Shown here: positions 1 through 6,894 of the stretch, one piece after another
How the letters are laid out: the number at the start of each line of letters is the position of its first letter
Numbering within the stretch: the stretch's first letter is position 1
Source of the DNA: CAZLPW01 sp964561495
Lineage (GTDB): Bacteria; Fidelibacterota; Marinisomatia; Marinisomatales; UBA1611
NCBI GenBank assembly: GCA_964561495.1
Contig: CAZLPW010000077.1
Coordinates: forward strand, 1 to 9,272
Direction: 5' to 3'
Length of the DNA: 9,272 nt
Notes under the pieces: model-generated
What the model saw: only the letters and a program-made list of their open reading frames with translations
Told to the model about the DNA's origin: nothing
Databases searched by the model: none
Program-made: the position numbers and the translations under genes

Positions 1-640
1 CATTCATTTGACCAAAAACCATAGTAGTTTTTTCAATTACTCCTGATTCAGTCATTTCGTTATATAAATCATTTCCTTCTCTAGTCCTCTCTCCTACACC
101 AGCAAATACAGAATAGCCTCCATGCTCCGTAGCAATATTACGAATGAGTTCCTGAATTAAAACAGTTTTACCTACTCCAGCTCCACCAAACAAACCAGTT
201 TTACCTCCTCTGGTATAGGGTTCCATTAGATCAACCACTTTAATACCCGTAACAAGGGCCTCAGTTGAGGTTGCCAAATCTTCATGTCTGGGCGCTGGAC
301 GATGAATAGGATTTCTTTTTTTAGTATGACAGTCTCCTTTTTGATCTATCGTATTTCCAAGAACATCAAACAGACGCCCCAAAGTTTTTTCTCCAACAGG
401 TACAGATATAGGTTCGCCTGTATCTATGACTTCATGGCCTCGAACCAAACCATCTGTAGAATCCATTGCAACTGTACGTACCACAGCATTTCCAAGATGC
501 TGTGCAACTTCCAGTACAAGGGTCCCTTCTTCAGCTCGATCGATTTTTAGTGCATTATAAATATCTGGTAATTGTCCATCTTCGAAAACAACATCAACGA
601 CAGCTCCCATTACCTGTGAGATTTTTCCTTTTTTTGACAT
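1..640 (-). CDS. atpD: F1Fo ATP synthase subunit beta (5' part, cut by left edge)
   Basis: Catalytic beta subunit of the F1 sector, which makes ATP from ADP and phosphate at three alpha/beta interfaces on the cytoplasmic face of the membrane. I translated it by hand from an ATG at 640-638; 213 codons are present out of the roughly 460-480 usual for the family. The beta-barrel domain (about residues 1-78) begins MSKKGKISQVMGAVVDVVF. The nucleotide-binding domain shows TGIKVVDLMEPY, the P-loop GGAGVGKT at residues 152-159 and GERTREG at 183-189, whose Glu belongs to the catalytic site. Walker B, the DELSEED region and the C-terminal helical domain lie beyond the window. The gene starts 18 nt after the atpG stop, with an AAAGGG-like ribosome site somewhat far upstream. 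It is the last atp gene visible, and atpC would normally follow. Identity is certain. Confidence 0.97.
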   Translation of the reverse strand, partial: MSKKGKISQVMGAVVDVVFEDGQLPDIYNALKIDRAEEGTLVLEVAQHLGNAVVRTVAMDSTDGLVRGHEVIDTGEPISVPVGEKTLGRLFDVLGNTIDQKGDCHTKKRNPIHRPAPRHEDLATSTEALVTGIKVVDLMEPYTRGGKTGLFGGAGVGKTVLIQELIRNIATEHGGYSVFAGVGERTREGNDLYNEMTESGVIEKTTMVFGQMN

Positions 641-658
641 AAAATGATATCCCTTTTT

Positions 659-1510
659 TTAACCTAAGGCCTCAGCCCCACCTACAATCTCTAACATTTC
701 TGTTGTGATCGCGGCCTGACGTGCCTTGTTGAATTGTAAAGTAAGATCTTTTATCATATCCTGAGCATTTGAAGTCGCATTTTCCATTGATAGCATTCGA
801 GCTGCCTGTTCACTTGCATAGGACTCTAGTAAATATTTCCACATCTGGACATTAAGGTGGCGAGGAATTAAAGTATTAACCAGTCCTTCTTTTGATGGTT
901 CATATAATCTATCTGTAGGCATGCTATTATTTATATCATAATTTAACGGAAGAAGCGTTTCTGATTTCACTTCCTGCTGAGCAACATTTAAAAAATAGTT
1001 ATATACAACGTGTATCTCATCAACAAAACCATTTGTAAAATGATCGATAGCACTTCTTCCTATCATCATGGCATTTTCAAATTCCATTTCTGACCAAAAA
1101 TCGACATGGCTTTCGATAATATTATAATTTCTATAAGTAAAATAATCGCGAGCCTTCTTCCCAACACAAAAAATATCTACATGATCTTTCCCAAAATCAT
1201 CTATCTCTTTATGAGCTATTTTAAGAAGATTTGTATTAAATGCACCCGCTAAACCCCTATCAGCACAAACAACAATATATGCTTTTCGATTAATTTCTCT
1301 TAAATCCAACAAAGGAAGCCGGCTCTTATCGATATCTGGTAACAAATGTTCAATGACTTCTGAAAGTGAATTACTATATGGTCGAGCTTGTTCCATGCGC
1401 TCTTGTGCTCTTCTCATTTTAGCTGCTGCAACCATTTTCATCGCCTTTGTAACTTTCTGAATACTTCTAACAGATTTAATTCTGTCTCGTATGTCCTTCA
1501 AATTTGCCAT
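659..1510 (-). CDS. atpG: F1Fo ATP synthase subunit gamma
   Basis: Central rotor shaft of F1. Its N- and C-terminal helices form the coiled coil that turns inside the alpha3-beta3 ring and couples proton flow to catalysis. The protein has 283 residues, normal for the family. The N-terminal helix begins with MANLKDIRDRIKSVRSIQKV and continues with TKAMKMVAAAKMRRA. The Rossmann-like middle domain has DRGLAGAFNTN (residues 84-94; often GLCGGFN in other species). The C-terminus ITTEMLEIVGGAEAL (268-282) matches the gamma signature. The ATG at 1510 lies 6 nt after the atpA stop with no clear Shine-Dalgarno sequence (upstream GTAGTTAGAT), so translation probably depends on coupling to atpA. No chloroplast- or cyanobacterial-type regulatory insertion is seen. 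Identity is certain. Confidence 0.98.
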   Translation of the reverse strand: MANLKDIRDRIKSVRSIQKVTKAMKMVAAAKMRRAQERMEQARPYSNSLSEVIEHLLPDIDKSRLPLLDLREINRKAYIVVCADRGLAGAFNTNLLKIAHKEIDDFGKDHVDIFCVGKKARDYFTYRNYNIIESHVDFWSEMEFENAMMIGRSAIDHFTNGFVDEIHVVYNYFLNVAQQEVKSETLLPLNYDINNSMPTDRLYEPSKEGLVNTLIPRHLNVQMWKYLLESYASEQAARMLSMENATSNAQDMIKDLTLQFNKARQAAITTEMLEIVGGAEALG

Positions 1511-1516
1511 ATCTAA

Positions 1517-3040
1517 CTACGATTCAAATCCTGCTTTATACTCTTTAATTGCCTTTTCAAGCTTTTCTGCTGTTTTATCAGAAATAGAACCTTCTTTAAC
1601 TATAGCAGAAAGACTATCCATAGCGTTATTATCAAGATATTCAAATAAACCAAACTCAAAATCTGAAATTTTTTCAATTGGCAAATCATCTAAATAACCT
1701 TTTGATGCAGCAAAAATAATAGAAACTTGTTTTTCAACATCCATGGGTACATACTGATTTTGTTTTAATATTTCTACCATCCTTTCACCACGCGTTAACT
1801 GGGAGAGTGTTGCTTCATCAAGATCTGATCCAAACTTTGCAAAAGCCTCCAACTCTCGGTATTGGGCTAGATCCAAACGCAAAGTTCCAGCAACAGATTT
1901 CATAGCCTTTATTTGTGCATTCCCACCTACTCTAGAGACTGATAATCCAACATCAATAGCTGGTCTAATTCCAGAATTAAATAAATTTGTTTCTAAATAT
2001 ATTTGTCCATCAGTGATTGAGATCACATTAGTAGGAATATAAGCCGACACATCACCCTCTTGAGTTTCAATGATAGGCAATGCAGTAAGAGATCCTCCTC
2101 CTAACTCATCTGACAACTTAGACGCACGCTCTAGTAAACGGCTGTGAAGATAAAAAACATCTCCAGGAAAAGCTTCCCTACCTGGAGGCCTTCGCAAAAC
2201 TAAAGACATTTGACGATATGCAACAGCCTGCTTAGAAAGATCATCATAAATAATAAGCGCATGCTTCCCGTTATCTCGAAAATATTCGCCCATCGCTGCA
2301 CCTGCATATGGAGCGATATACTGCATAGGTGCGGGATCAGATGCATTAGCTGCCACTACCGTGGTGTAATCCATAGCTCCATTACTTTCAAGCTCATTAA
2401 CAAGTGCGGCAACTGTTGATGCTTTTTGGCCAATTGCTACATAAATACAATAAACTGGATCATCGGTATTATGCGTATATTTTTGATTTATTATTGTATC
2501 TATGGCAACAGCTGTTTTACCTGTCTGACGATCGCCAATTATCAATTCTCTTTGCCCTCGACCAATAGGAATCATACTATCAATAGCTTTTATGCCTGTC
2601 TGCAATGGTTGCTTTACAGGGTGACGAGCCATTACGCCCAGTGCCTTCCTTTCAATCGGCAAAGTATGATCTGTATTTATAATACCCTTACCATCCAGAG
2701 GCTGCCCTAATGGATTTACAACCCTTGACAACATATCATCTCCAACAGAAACCTCTACCACTCGACCAGTTCTTTTCGCCAAGTCGCCCTCTTTTACTAA
2801 GCGAGACTCACCAAATAAAACAAGGCCAACATTATCTTCTTCAAGATTTAATGCCATTCCAAAAACATCATTTGGAAGTTCAACCAATTCAGAACTCATC
2901 ACATTTTCAAGTCCAGATACACGGGCAACGCCATCACCCACTTCTATAACTTCGCCAACCTCCGATATATCAATTGGGCCATCAAATTTTTCGATCTGTT
3001 GTTTAAGTAATTGTGTTAATTGATCAGTTTTTATTTCCAT
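1517..3040 (-). CDS. atpA: F1Fo ATP synthase subunit alpha
   Basis: Non-catalytic nucleotide-binding subunit alternating with beta in the F1 hexamer; it supplies the arginine finger to the catalytic sites. It has 507 residues, normal length. Visible features are the N-terminal helix that contacts delta (residues 1-25), the beta-barrel domain to about residue 95, the P-loop GDRQTGKT (169-176), Walker B ALIIYDD (261-267), the conserved RRPPGREAFPGD stretch (283-294), and the signature PAIDVGLSVS (360-369) followed by the arginine-finger candidate R370. The helical C-terminal domain fills the rest. The ATG at 3040 is supported by an AGGAAA ribosome site (3043-3048) with tight spacing and sits 14 nt after the atpH stop. 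No frameshift or missing catalytic residue. Identity is certain. Confidence 0.99.
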   Translation of the reverse strand: MEIKTDQLTQLLKQQIEKFDGPIDISEVGEVIEVGDGVARVSGLENVMSSELVELPNDVFGMALNLEEDNVGLVLFGESRLVKEGDLAKRTGRVVEVSVGDDMLSRVVNPLGQPLDGKGIINTDHTLPIERKALGVMARHPVKQPLQTGIKAIDSMIPIGRGQRELIIGDRQTGKTAVAIDTIINQKYTHNTDDPVYCIYVAIGQKASTVAALVNELESNGAMDYTTVVAANASDPAPMQYIAPYAGAAMGEYFRDNGKHALIIYDDLSKQAVAYRQMSLVLRRPPGREAFPGDVFYLHSRLLERASKLSDELGGGSLTALPIIETQEGDVSAYIPTNVISITDGQIYLETNLFNSGIRPAIDVGLSVSRVGGNAQIKAMKSVAGTLRLDLAQYRELEAFAKFGSDLDEATLSQLTRGERMVEILKQNQYVPMDVEKQVSIIFAASKGYLDDLPIEKISDFEFGLFEYLDNNAMDSLSAIVKEGSISDKTAEKLEKAIKEYKAGFES

Positions 3041-3054
3041 AATTTCCTAAAATA

Positions 3055-3594
3055 TTATATTTTTAAAAGTTCAGTGTGAAGGGCCTTTAATTTATTTTCA
3101 ATAGACGCGTCCAAAAATGTATTATCAATTCTAAGCTTCATTCCTCCAATAATGGTTGAGTCTATATCAAGTGATAATTCCGTATTCTTTCCAAGAGCTG
3201 ATTCAATTAAAGACCTAAGTGAATTAATTTGATTTTGACTCATTTCTTGAGCTACAGTAGCTTTTACTGATAATATATGTTTTTGTTTCTTGTAGATAGA
3301 ATTAAAATGTATATGTAGATCTCTAAGATCGCTAACAGCTTCAGAACCATTTAGGTAAGATACCGCTTCGTTTACTAAAGGGTCTCCTGCATCAGATAAA
3401 ATCTTATTTAGTACAGCTGATTTTTGGGAAGTTGTAATCTTCTTTGACTGAATAAACATCCTAAAATAACTATCGCTAATAGCTAGCTTAGATATGAAAC
3501 TTAAAGATGACCTAACCTCCTCTAAACATTGGTTCTCATCTGAAACTTTAAATAAAGCCTCTACAAGATTTTTGGGATTAATTCTAAGCTTCAT
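3055..3594 (-). CDS. atpH: F1Fo ATP synthase subunit delta
   Basis: Delta (OSCP-type) subunit capping F1 and joining it to the b-subunit peripheral stalk. It has 179 residues, typical for the family. The N-terminal helical bundle (about 1-105) is poorly conserved, as usual. The C-terminal domain carries the diagnostic block around IIGGMKLRIDNTFLDASIENKL (the GG pair is residues 150-151, the conserved Asp is D162). The ATG lies inside the end of atpF, overlapping it by 11 nt (ATGAAGCTTAG), and a GAGAG stretch just upstream could serve as ribosome site. The overlap, the order between b and alpha and the C-terminal motif together make the assignment firm although the N-terminus is divergent. Confidence 0.95.
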   Translation of the reverse strand: MKLRINPKNLVEALFKVSDENQCLEEVRSSLSFISKLAISDSYFRMFIQSKKITTSQKSAVLNKILSDAGDPLVNEAVSYLNGSEAVSDLRDLHIHFNSIYKKQKHILSVKATVAQEMSQNQINSLRSLIESALGKNTELSLDIDSTIIGGMKLRIDNTFLDASIENKLKALHTELLKI

Positions 3595-4156
3595 AATCTC
3601 TCAGTTTTTCTAAAGAATCTTTAATAAGCTTTTCATTGTCATCTATAGATAAGTTTTTCCCTATTACTTTCTCAGCAACTAGAATAGAAAGAGATACAAC
3701 TTCTTGACGTATTTCACTAATAGCTTTATCTTTTTCAACTTGGATTTGATTTTGTGCATCATCTAGAATTCTTTTGGATTCTTCTTCAGCTTTTGATCTG
3801 ATATCAGCTTTAATCTTTTCAGCAGATGATTTTGCTTCCAATCTAATTTGTTGAGCCTCTGATCTTGCCTTTGCTAGAATTTTTTCGGATTCATCGTTCA
3901 AATTTACCAACTCATTCCTAGCTTTTTCTGCATCCTCTAAAGAGGATCTGATTTCTTCTTCTCTTGACTCTAAGGCTTGAAGTATTGGAGTCCAGGCAAA
4001 TTTCTTTAGTAGAAAAAATAAAACCAGAAATGTAAGAATCGTCCAAATGAACAATCCAGGATCTAAGGTTACTAACGGGTTTGGAGAACCCGCTCCTCCA
4101 TGAGCTTCAGTAGACTCATGGAGATTCTCTGATCCTGGAATCCGAAATTTATTCAT
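3584..4156 (-). CDS. atpF: F1Fo ATP synthase subunit b
   Basis: Peripheral-stalk subunit; its membrane helix sits beside subunit a and its long cytoplasmic coiled coil holds F1 still against rotation. It has 190 residues. A polar N-terminal extension of about 33 residues with two His and a GGAGSPNP stretch precedes a single membrane helix (about 34-51, LFIWTILTFLVLFFLL). It is followed by KKFAWTPILQALESREEEI and a continuous charged helix (about 57-165) rich in Ala, Lys, Glu and Ser, as expected for the b dimer. The start ATG overlaps the atpE stop by one base (TAATG), typical of translational coupling. It is the only Met in the protein, so no shorter Met start exists. Only one b-type gene is present, which implies a b2 homodimer rather than b/b'. 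Confidence 0.97.
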   Translation of the reverse strand: MNKFRIPGSENLHESTEAHGGAGSPNPLVTLDPGLFIWTILTFLVLFFLLKKFAWTPILQALESREEEIRSSLEDAEKARNELVNLNDESEKILAKARSEAQQIRLEAKSSAEKIKADIRSKAEEESKRILDDAQNQIQVEKDKAISEIRQEVVSLSILVAEKVIGKNLSIDDNEKLIKDSLEKLRDYEA

Positions 4157-4374
4157 TATTTAAGTATCAACATTAAAAACGTGAAGACTTCTGCTAATAT
4201 TGCAACTCCTTCTAAAAGAAAAAGTGGCAAGTTTACTGCGCCTGTTATTTTGTCAGATGCTTCTGGCTGCCTTGCAATACTCTCAGCTGCTGCTGCAGTA
4301 AATCTTCCAATACCATAGCCAGCACCGATTACAATTAATCCCATACCAAGGGGAACTAATAAAATAGATTCCAT
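4156..4374 (-). CDS. atpE: F1Fo ATP synthase subunit c
   Basis: Proteolipid forming the rotating c-ring of Fo; each copy carries one ion across the membrane. It has 72 residues and is short at the N-terminus. Helix 1 is about residues 4-30 (with GAGYGIGRF), the polar loop contains ARQPEAS (R35-Q36-P37) and helix 2 is about 46-71. The ion-carrying carboxylate is E55 (LLEGVAI), 20 residues after the loop Arg exactly as D61 is in E. coli. A helix-1 Gln and a Ser after the carboxylate, which mark sodium-binding rings such as that of Ilyobacter, are absent (I22 and G56), so proton transport is inferred. A second acidic residue, E62, lies two turns on. A good AAGGA ribosome site precedes the ATG, and the gene is 19 nt after atpB. 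Confidence 0.98.
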   Translation of the reverse strand: MESILLVPLGMGLIVIGAGYGIGRFTAAAAESIARQPEASDKITGAVNLPLFLLEGVAILAEVFTFLMLILK

Positions 4375-4380
4375 TTTATT

Positions 4381-4385
4381 TCCTT
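4381..4385 (-). promoter_or_regulatory. Ribosome binding site of atpE
   Basis: On the minus strand AAGGA lies 6 nt before the atpE ATG, after a run of A. It is one of the better Shine-Dalgarno matches in the window, which fits the need for many c subunits per ATP synthase complex. Its role in expression level is inference. Confidence 0.6.
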
Positions 4386-4393
4386 TTTTTTAA

Positions 4394-5311
4394 TTAATGA
4401 TGAACATTTATTGCCATACCTATAAAAACTGTCGTAAGTAAGCTAAATACATATGCCTGCACTAAGATAACAATAATTTCTAATCCCGATATCGCAACTG
4501 CCATTGGTATTGATATAAATGCAACTCCAACACCAGCTGCCGTACTACTAAACATTTCTCCAAAAATGGCCATTAACGATAAAAGCGCTAATATTGCAAT
4601 ATGCCCTCCTGTCATATTAGCTGCCAGTCTCATTGTTAAAGCAAAGGGCTTTACAAATAAACCCATTATTTCAATAGGGACTAAAATTATGTAAACAGGC
4701 CAAGGAAGTCCATGTGGAACCAAATTTTTCCAATGCTGAATGAAACCATGAGCAATTGAGCCAGCAATAATAATCGAAAAGAAAGTAATTGTTGCTAAAG
4801 CCCCAGTAACATTAAAGTTGCCTGTAGCCGTCACTCCACCATGCAGCATACCATTAATTACACCACTTTTCTCAGGAAGAACATATGTATTAAATAAACC
4901 TAATAAATCAAAAATTGGAACCATCCCAATTGCATTTGAAAAAAGAATAAAAAAGAAAAATGTTAGAATTAATGGTGTCCAGGTCATAGTCCATTGAGGT
5001 CCAACATTTGGCTTTACGATATTATCTCTAAAAAATTTAGTAATAATTTCAATTAAATTAACCCATCCTGATGGAATATGTTTTTTACTTTGTAAAAATC
5101 TTCTGACTGGAATGATAATTGAGCAAAGAACAACTAAAGAAACAATCCAAAGCATCAACACATGCTTGGTAACAGAGAAATCCAGCCCAAATATTTTCGG
5201 AAAATGTATTATAGGATGAGAAATATCCGAATTTGATACGTGATGGATTATATTTGGACCAACACTCTCCATAACACTGCTTGAGGTGTTACCTGAAATA
5301 CCTGTAGCCAT
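4394..5311 (-). CDS. atpB: F1Fo ATP synthase subunit a
   Basis: Membrane subunit with the two proton half-channels facing the c-ring. It has 305 residues, longer than the about 270 of E. coli because of an approximately 45-residue N-terminal extension containing IIHHVSNSDISHPIIHFP. Hydrophobic segments lie at about 49-68, 112-133, 170-192, 205-222, 235-255 and 262-300. The essential arginine is R228 in KPFALTMRLAANMTGGH (221-237). The last helices hold GLEIIVILVQAYVFSLL (276-292) with E278 and Q285 at positions matching conserved channel residues. It ends NVHH. The start ATG at 5311 has only a weak upstream ribosome site; M14 is a less likely alternative. It is the first gene of the canonical atpBEFHAGD order and has the largest upstream gap (185 nt) on the minus strand, so a promoter may lie there. 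Confidence 0.97.
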   Translation of the reverse strand: MATGISGNTSSSVMESVGPNIIHHVSNSDISHPIIHFPKIFGLDFSVTKHVLMLWIVSLVVLCSIIIPVRRFLQSKKHIPSGWVNLIEIITKFFRDNIVKPNVGPQWTMTWTPLILTFFFFILFSNAIGMVPIFDLLGLFNTYVLPEKSGVINGMLHGGVTATGNFNVTGALATITFFSIIIAGSIAHGFIQHWKNLVPHGLPWPVYIILVPIEIMGLFVKPFALTMRLAANMTGGHIAILALLSLMAIFGEMFSSTAAGVGVAFISIPMAVAISGLEIIVILVQAYVFSLLTTVFIGMAINVHH

Positions 5312-5368
5312 AAAAATCTTTATCTTATAGAGTTATTTTGTAACTATTCAAGATTTAATTATCGAAAA

Positions 5369-5392
5369 ATTTTAGGCAAATTGACCTAAAAT
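5369..5392. repeat. Imperfect palindrome 58 bp upstream of atpB
   Basis: An inverted repeat has 8-base arms, ATTTTAGG and CCTAAAAT, around an 8-base centre (CAAATTGA) that itself contains AATT. On the minus strand the right arm runs into five T residues. It could be a weak intrinsic terminator for the par-bactofilin-atpZ genes, or a two-fold-symmetric protein site in the atpB leader. Each stem has only two G:C pairs, so a terminator would be weak. The sequence is clear; the function is inferred. Confidence 0.45.
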
Positions 5393-5408
5393 AGCCCGCA
5401 ATTTTACT

Positions 5409-5437
5409 AATAAAATCAACCGGTTAGAAAGTGTAAA
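5409..5437 (-). promoter_or_regulatory. Candidate promoter for the atp operon
   Basis: In the 185-nt gap before atpB the minus strand has TTTACA (5437-5432), a 17-nt spacer and TTTATT (5414-5409), matching sigma-70 consensus at 5/6 and 4/6 positions. Transcription would begin roughly 90 nt before the atpB ATG, so the palindrome at 5369-5392 would fall in the early leader. In such AT-rich DNA chance matches are common, and if the organism is close to Bacteroidota its promoter consensus may differ. Weak call. Confidence 0.3.
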
Positions 5438-5496
5438 ATTTGAAAATAAATAGAAAATACTTTGATTGTCTATTTTTTGAGTTTTAAGATGACCAC

Positions 5497-5745
5497 TTAT
5501 TTCCAAATTGCTTTGGCTAAATTATAAAAACCAACAGCCAAGCCTAAGCACAAACCCAAAATAAGACCCTTAGGTGATGAATCATATAATGTGTCAAAAT
5601 AGTTGCCACCAAATATAAAAATCATCAGTGAGGCTATTAGAGCATAAGAAGCAGTAGAAGCCTTATTTGATTGTACTATAATTTTTTGAAAACCCTTTAA
5701 TGATTTATTAATTAAATCAATTTTGTGATTTTCAGTTTTCCCCAT
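5497..5745 (-). CDS. atpZ: AtpZ/AtpI-family small membrane protein
   Basis: An 82-residue protein with two predicted membrane helices (about 32-50 and 58-77) joined by a short polar turn (DTLYDSSPKG) and ending in VGFYNLAKAIWK. That layout, with the Gly-rich second helix and a closing F-Y-N-L block, is typical of the AtpZ/AtpI-like family found upstream of F-type ATP synthase genes. Related proteins are proposed to help c-ring assembly or magnesium/calcium supply; which applies here cannot be told. The N-terminal 30 residues are polar and probably cytoplasmic. The start is supported by AAAAGG about 6 nt upstream. It lies 18 nt after the bactofilin stop, so it looks cotranscribed with the par-bactofilin genes, and 185 nt before atpB. 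No longer four-helix AtpI gene is present. Confidence 0.8.
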   Translation of the reverse strand: MGKTENHKIDLINKSLKGFQKIIVQSNKASTASYALIASLMIFIFGGNYFDTLYDSSPKGLILGLCLGLAVGFYNLAKAIWK

Positions 5746-5763
5746 AGATACCTTTTGGACTAG

Positions 5764-6111
5764 CTACCCCTCATCTTCAATAATTAAATCACATTTGCCA
5801 CTAAATTGAGCTCCATCTTCAATTAATAGTTTTCTATATATTATATCTCCATTTAATATAGATTTTTTTCCTAAAATAACCTGTCCATCAGCAACAAGAT
5901 TTCCAGATACTGTTCCTCCAACCCTAATATCACTCCCATGTATATCCCCTTTTACAGTGCCATTCTCTGCAATCCTAACGGGTCCATTGGTTTTCACTGT
6001 GCCTTTTACAGTGCCATAAACAATGATCCCCTCTTTTAGGTTTACTGGCCCATCTATTACTGCATCAGCACCCACCATGGTATGTACATTTTGAAAATTA
6101 ATTTTTGTCAT
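5764..6111 (-). CDS. Bactofilin (polymer-forming cytoskeletal protein)
   Basis: Bactofilins self-assemble without nucleotide into filaments that scaffold cell-wall enzymes or chromosome-segregation proteins at the membrane. This 115-residue protein is nearly all bactofilin core (about 10-108): short repeating beta strands with regular Gly and Val/Ile, such as GTVKGTVKTNGPVRIAENG and GDIHGSDIRVGGTVSGNLV, expected for a right-handed beta-helix. The core ends with the family-typical LLIEDGAQFSGKC. The N-tail is short and the C-tail is the acidic IEDEG. The ATG overlaps the upstream M23 peptidase gene by 14 nt and has no Shine-Dalgarno sequence (CTTTCTCTA precedes it), so translation is likely coupled to the peptidase. 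M12 is a less likely alternative start. The pairing with an M23 enzyme argues for a role in cell shape or wall remodelling. Confidence 0.93.
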   Translation of the reverse strand: MTKINFQNVHTMVGADAVIDGPVNLKEGIIVYGTVKGTVKTNGPVRIAENGTVKGDIHGSDIRVGGTVSGNLVADGQVILGKKSILNGDIIYRKLLIEDGAQFSGKCDLIIEDEG

Positions 6112-6889
6112 TAGAGAAAGTTAAATCAGTTTTTTTATATTCAGGAAAAAAAATAAATGGATCAATAACATCAAATCCCTTCCAAATTTCAAAATGTAAA
6201 TGAGGCGCAGAAGAAATGCCCGTACTGCCTACTAAACCTATAACACTACCATGCGTTACAATTTCTCCACTATTAACTAGATTTTTTTGATTATGCCCAT
6301 AGTGAGTAAAGTAGTCATCACCATGATAAATAATTATAAGATTGCCGAACTCATATGTCCAGCCTGAAAAAACGATTAGCCCTGAAGCTGCTGCTCTTAT
6401 AGGCTCTCCTTCTTTTGATACTATATCTATTCCATAATGATCTTTTTGAATAAATAGAGATTGCTTATTTGATCTTTGTGTTATAAAACCTTGGAGTGGA
6501 GCAACTGAAGGAATATTCTCTAAATATGAAAGATGACTATTATTAACTGGATAAATAGTATTAATTGTATCGGAAGGTTTTAGCTTTTCATCTATATCCA
6601 TCCTATGACCTAAAGAATTCCTAACCAATTTATCCATTTGCTTAATACGATCTAAATCTCTTGAAAGCGCTAAAACTTTTGTTCTTTCAGAAACAAATAT
6701 ATCATATTGGCTTTTTAAATTATTATACTCTAATAATGTTGGCATATACTTATAAACAAAAAATCCCAAGAATAAAAAAAATATTAATGACAAATATTTA
6801 ATATTCTTTATAGTTTTTCTTGTAAGACTATATGTTTTTGACCTTTTTTCATCGTCTGGTATTATCATTATTGTATATTTATCTGACAT
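6098..6889 (-). CDS. Membrane-anchored M23 (LytM-type) peptidoglycan endopeptidase
   Basis: Zinc metallopeptidase of family M23, expected to cut peptide cross-bridges in the periplasm. The 263 residues run: a basic cytoplasmic tail (1-30, with YTIMIIPDDEKR), one membrane helix (about 31-48), a probable coiled coil (about 55-95), a linker, and the catalytic domain (about 133-245). The metal and catalytic residues appear complete: H151 and D155 (HYGID), H199 (THYGH), then H230 and H232 in HLHFE. It is therefore predicted active, unlike the degenerate LytM proteins that only activate amidases. The gene starts 5 nt after parB and overlaps the bactofilin gene by 14 nt. Known M23-bactofilin pairs (Caulobacterales LmdC-BacA, Helicobacter Csd1-CcmA) suggest that its cytoplasmic tail contacts the bactofilin; here that is inference. 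The exact substrate bond is unknown. Confidence 0.93.
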   Translation of the reverse strand: MSDKYTIMIIPDDEKRSKTYSLTRKTIKNIKYLSLIFFLFLGFFVYKYMPTLLEYNNLKSQYDIFVSERTKVLALSRDLDRIKQMDKLVRNSLGHRMDIDEKLKPSDTINTIYPVNNSHLSYLENIPSVAPLQGFITQRSNKQSLFIQKDHYGIDIVSKEGEPIRAAASGLIVFSGWTYEFGNLIIIYHGDDYFTHYGHNQKNLVNSGEIVTHGSVIGLVGSTGISSAPHLHFEIWKGFDVIDPFIFFPEYKKTDLTFSNDKN

Positions 6890-6894
6890 AAACT

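Noticed and set aside
284..550. Plus-strand open frame over atpD
   Set aside because: Lies opposite certain atpD coding sequence; the predicted peptide has no recognisable domain and no upstream ribosome site of note.
1491..1697. Plus-strand open frame across the atpA/atpG junction
   Set aside because: Antisense to two certain genes, short, Ser-rich, with no family resemblance.
2210..2949. Three adjacent plus-strand open frames opposite atpA
   Set aside because: They are antisense shadows of the strongly conserved alpha subunit, with Cys/His/Ile-rich composition unlike the real proteins here.
4018..4156. Possible signal peptide in AtpF that would make it an exported protein
   Set aside because: The polar extension is too long and lacks a basic N-region directly before the hydrophobic core; the segment aligns with the normal b-subunit membrane anchor.
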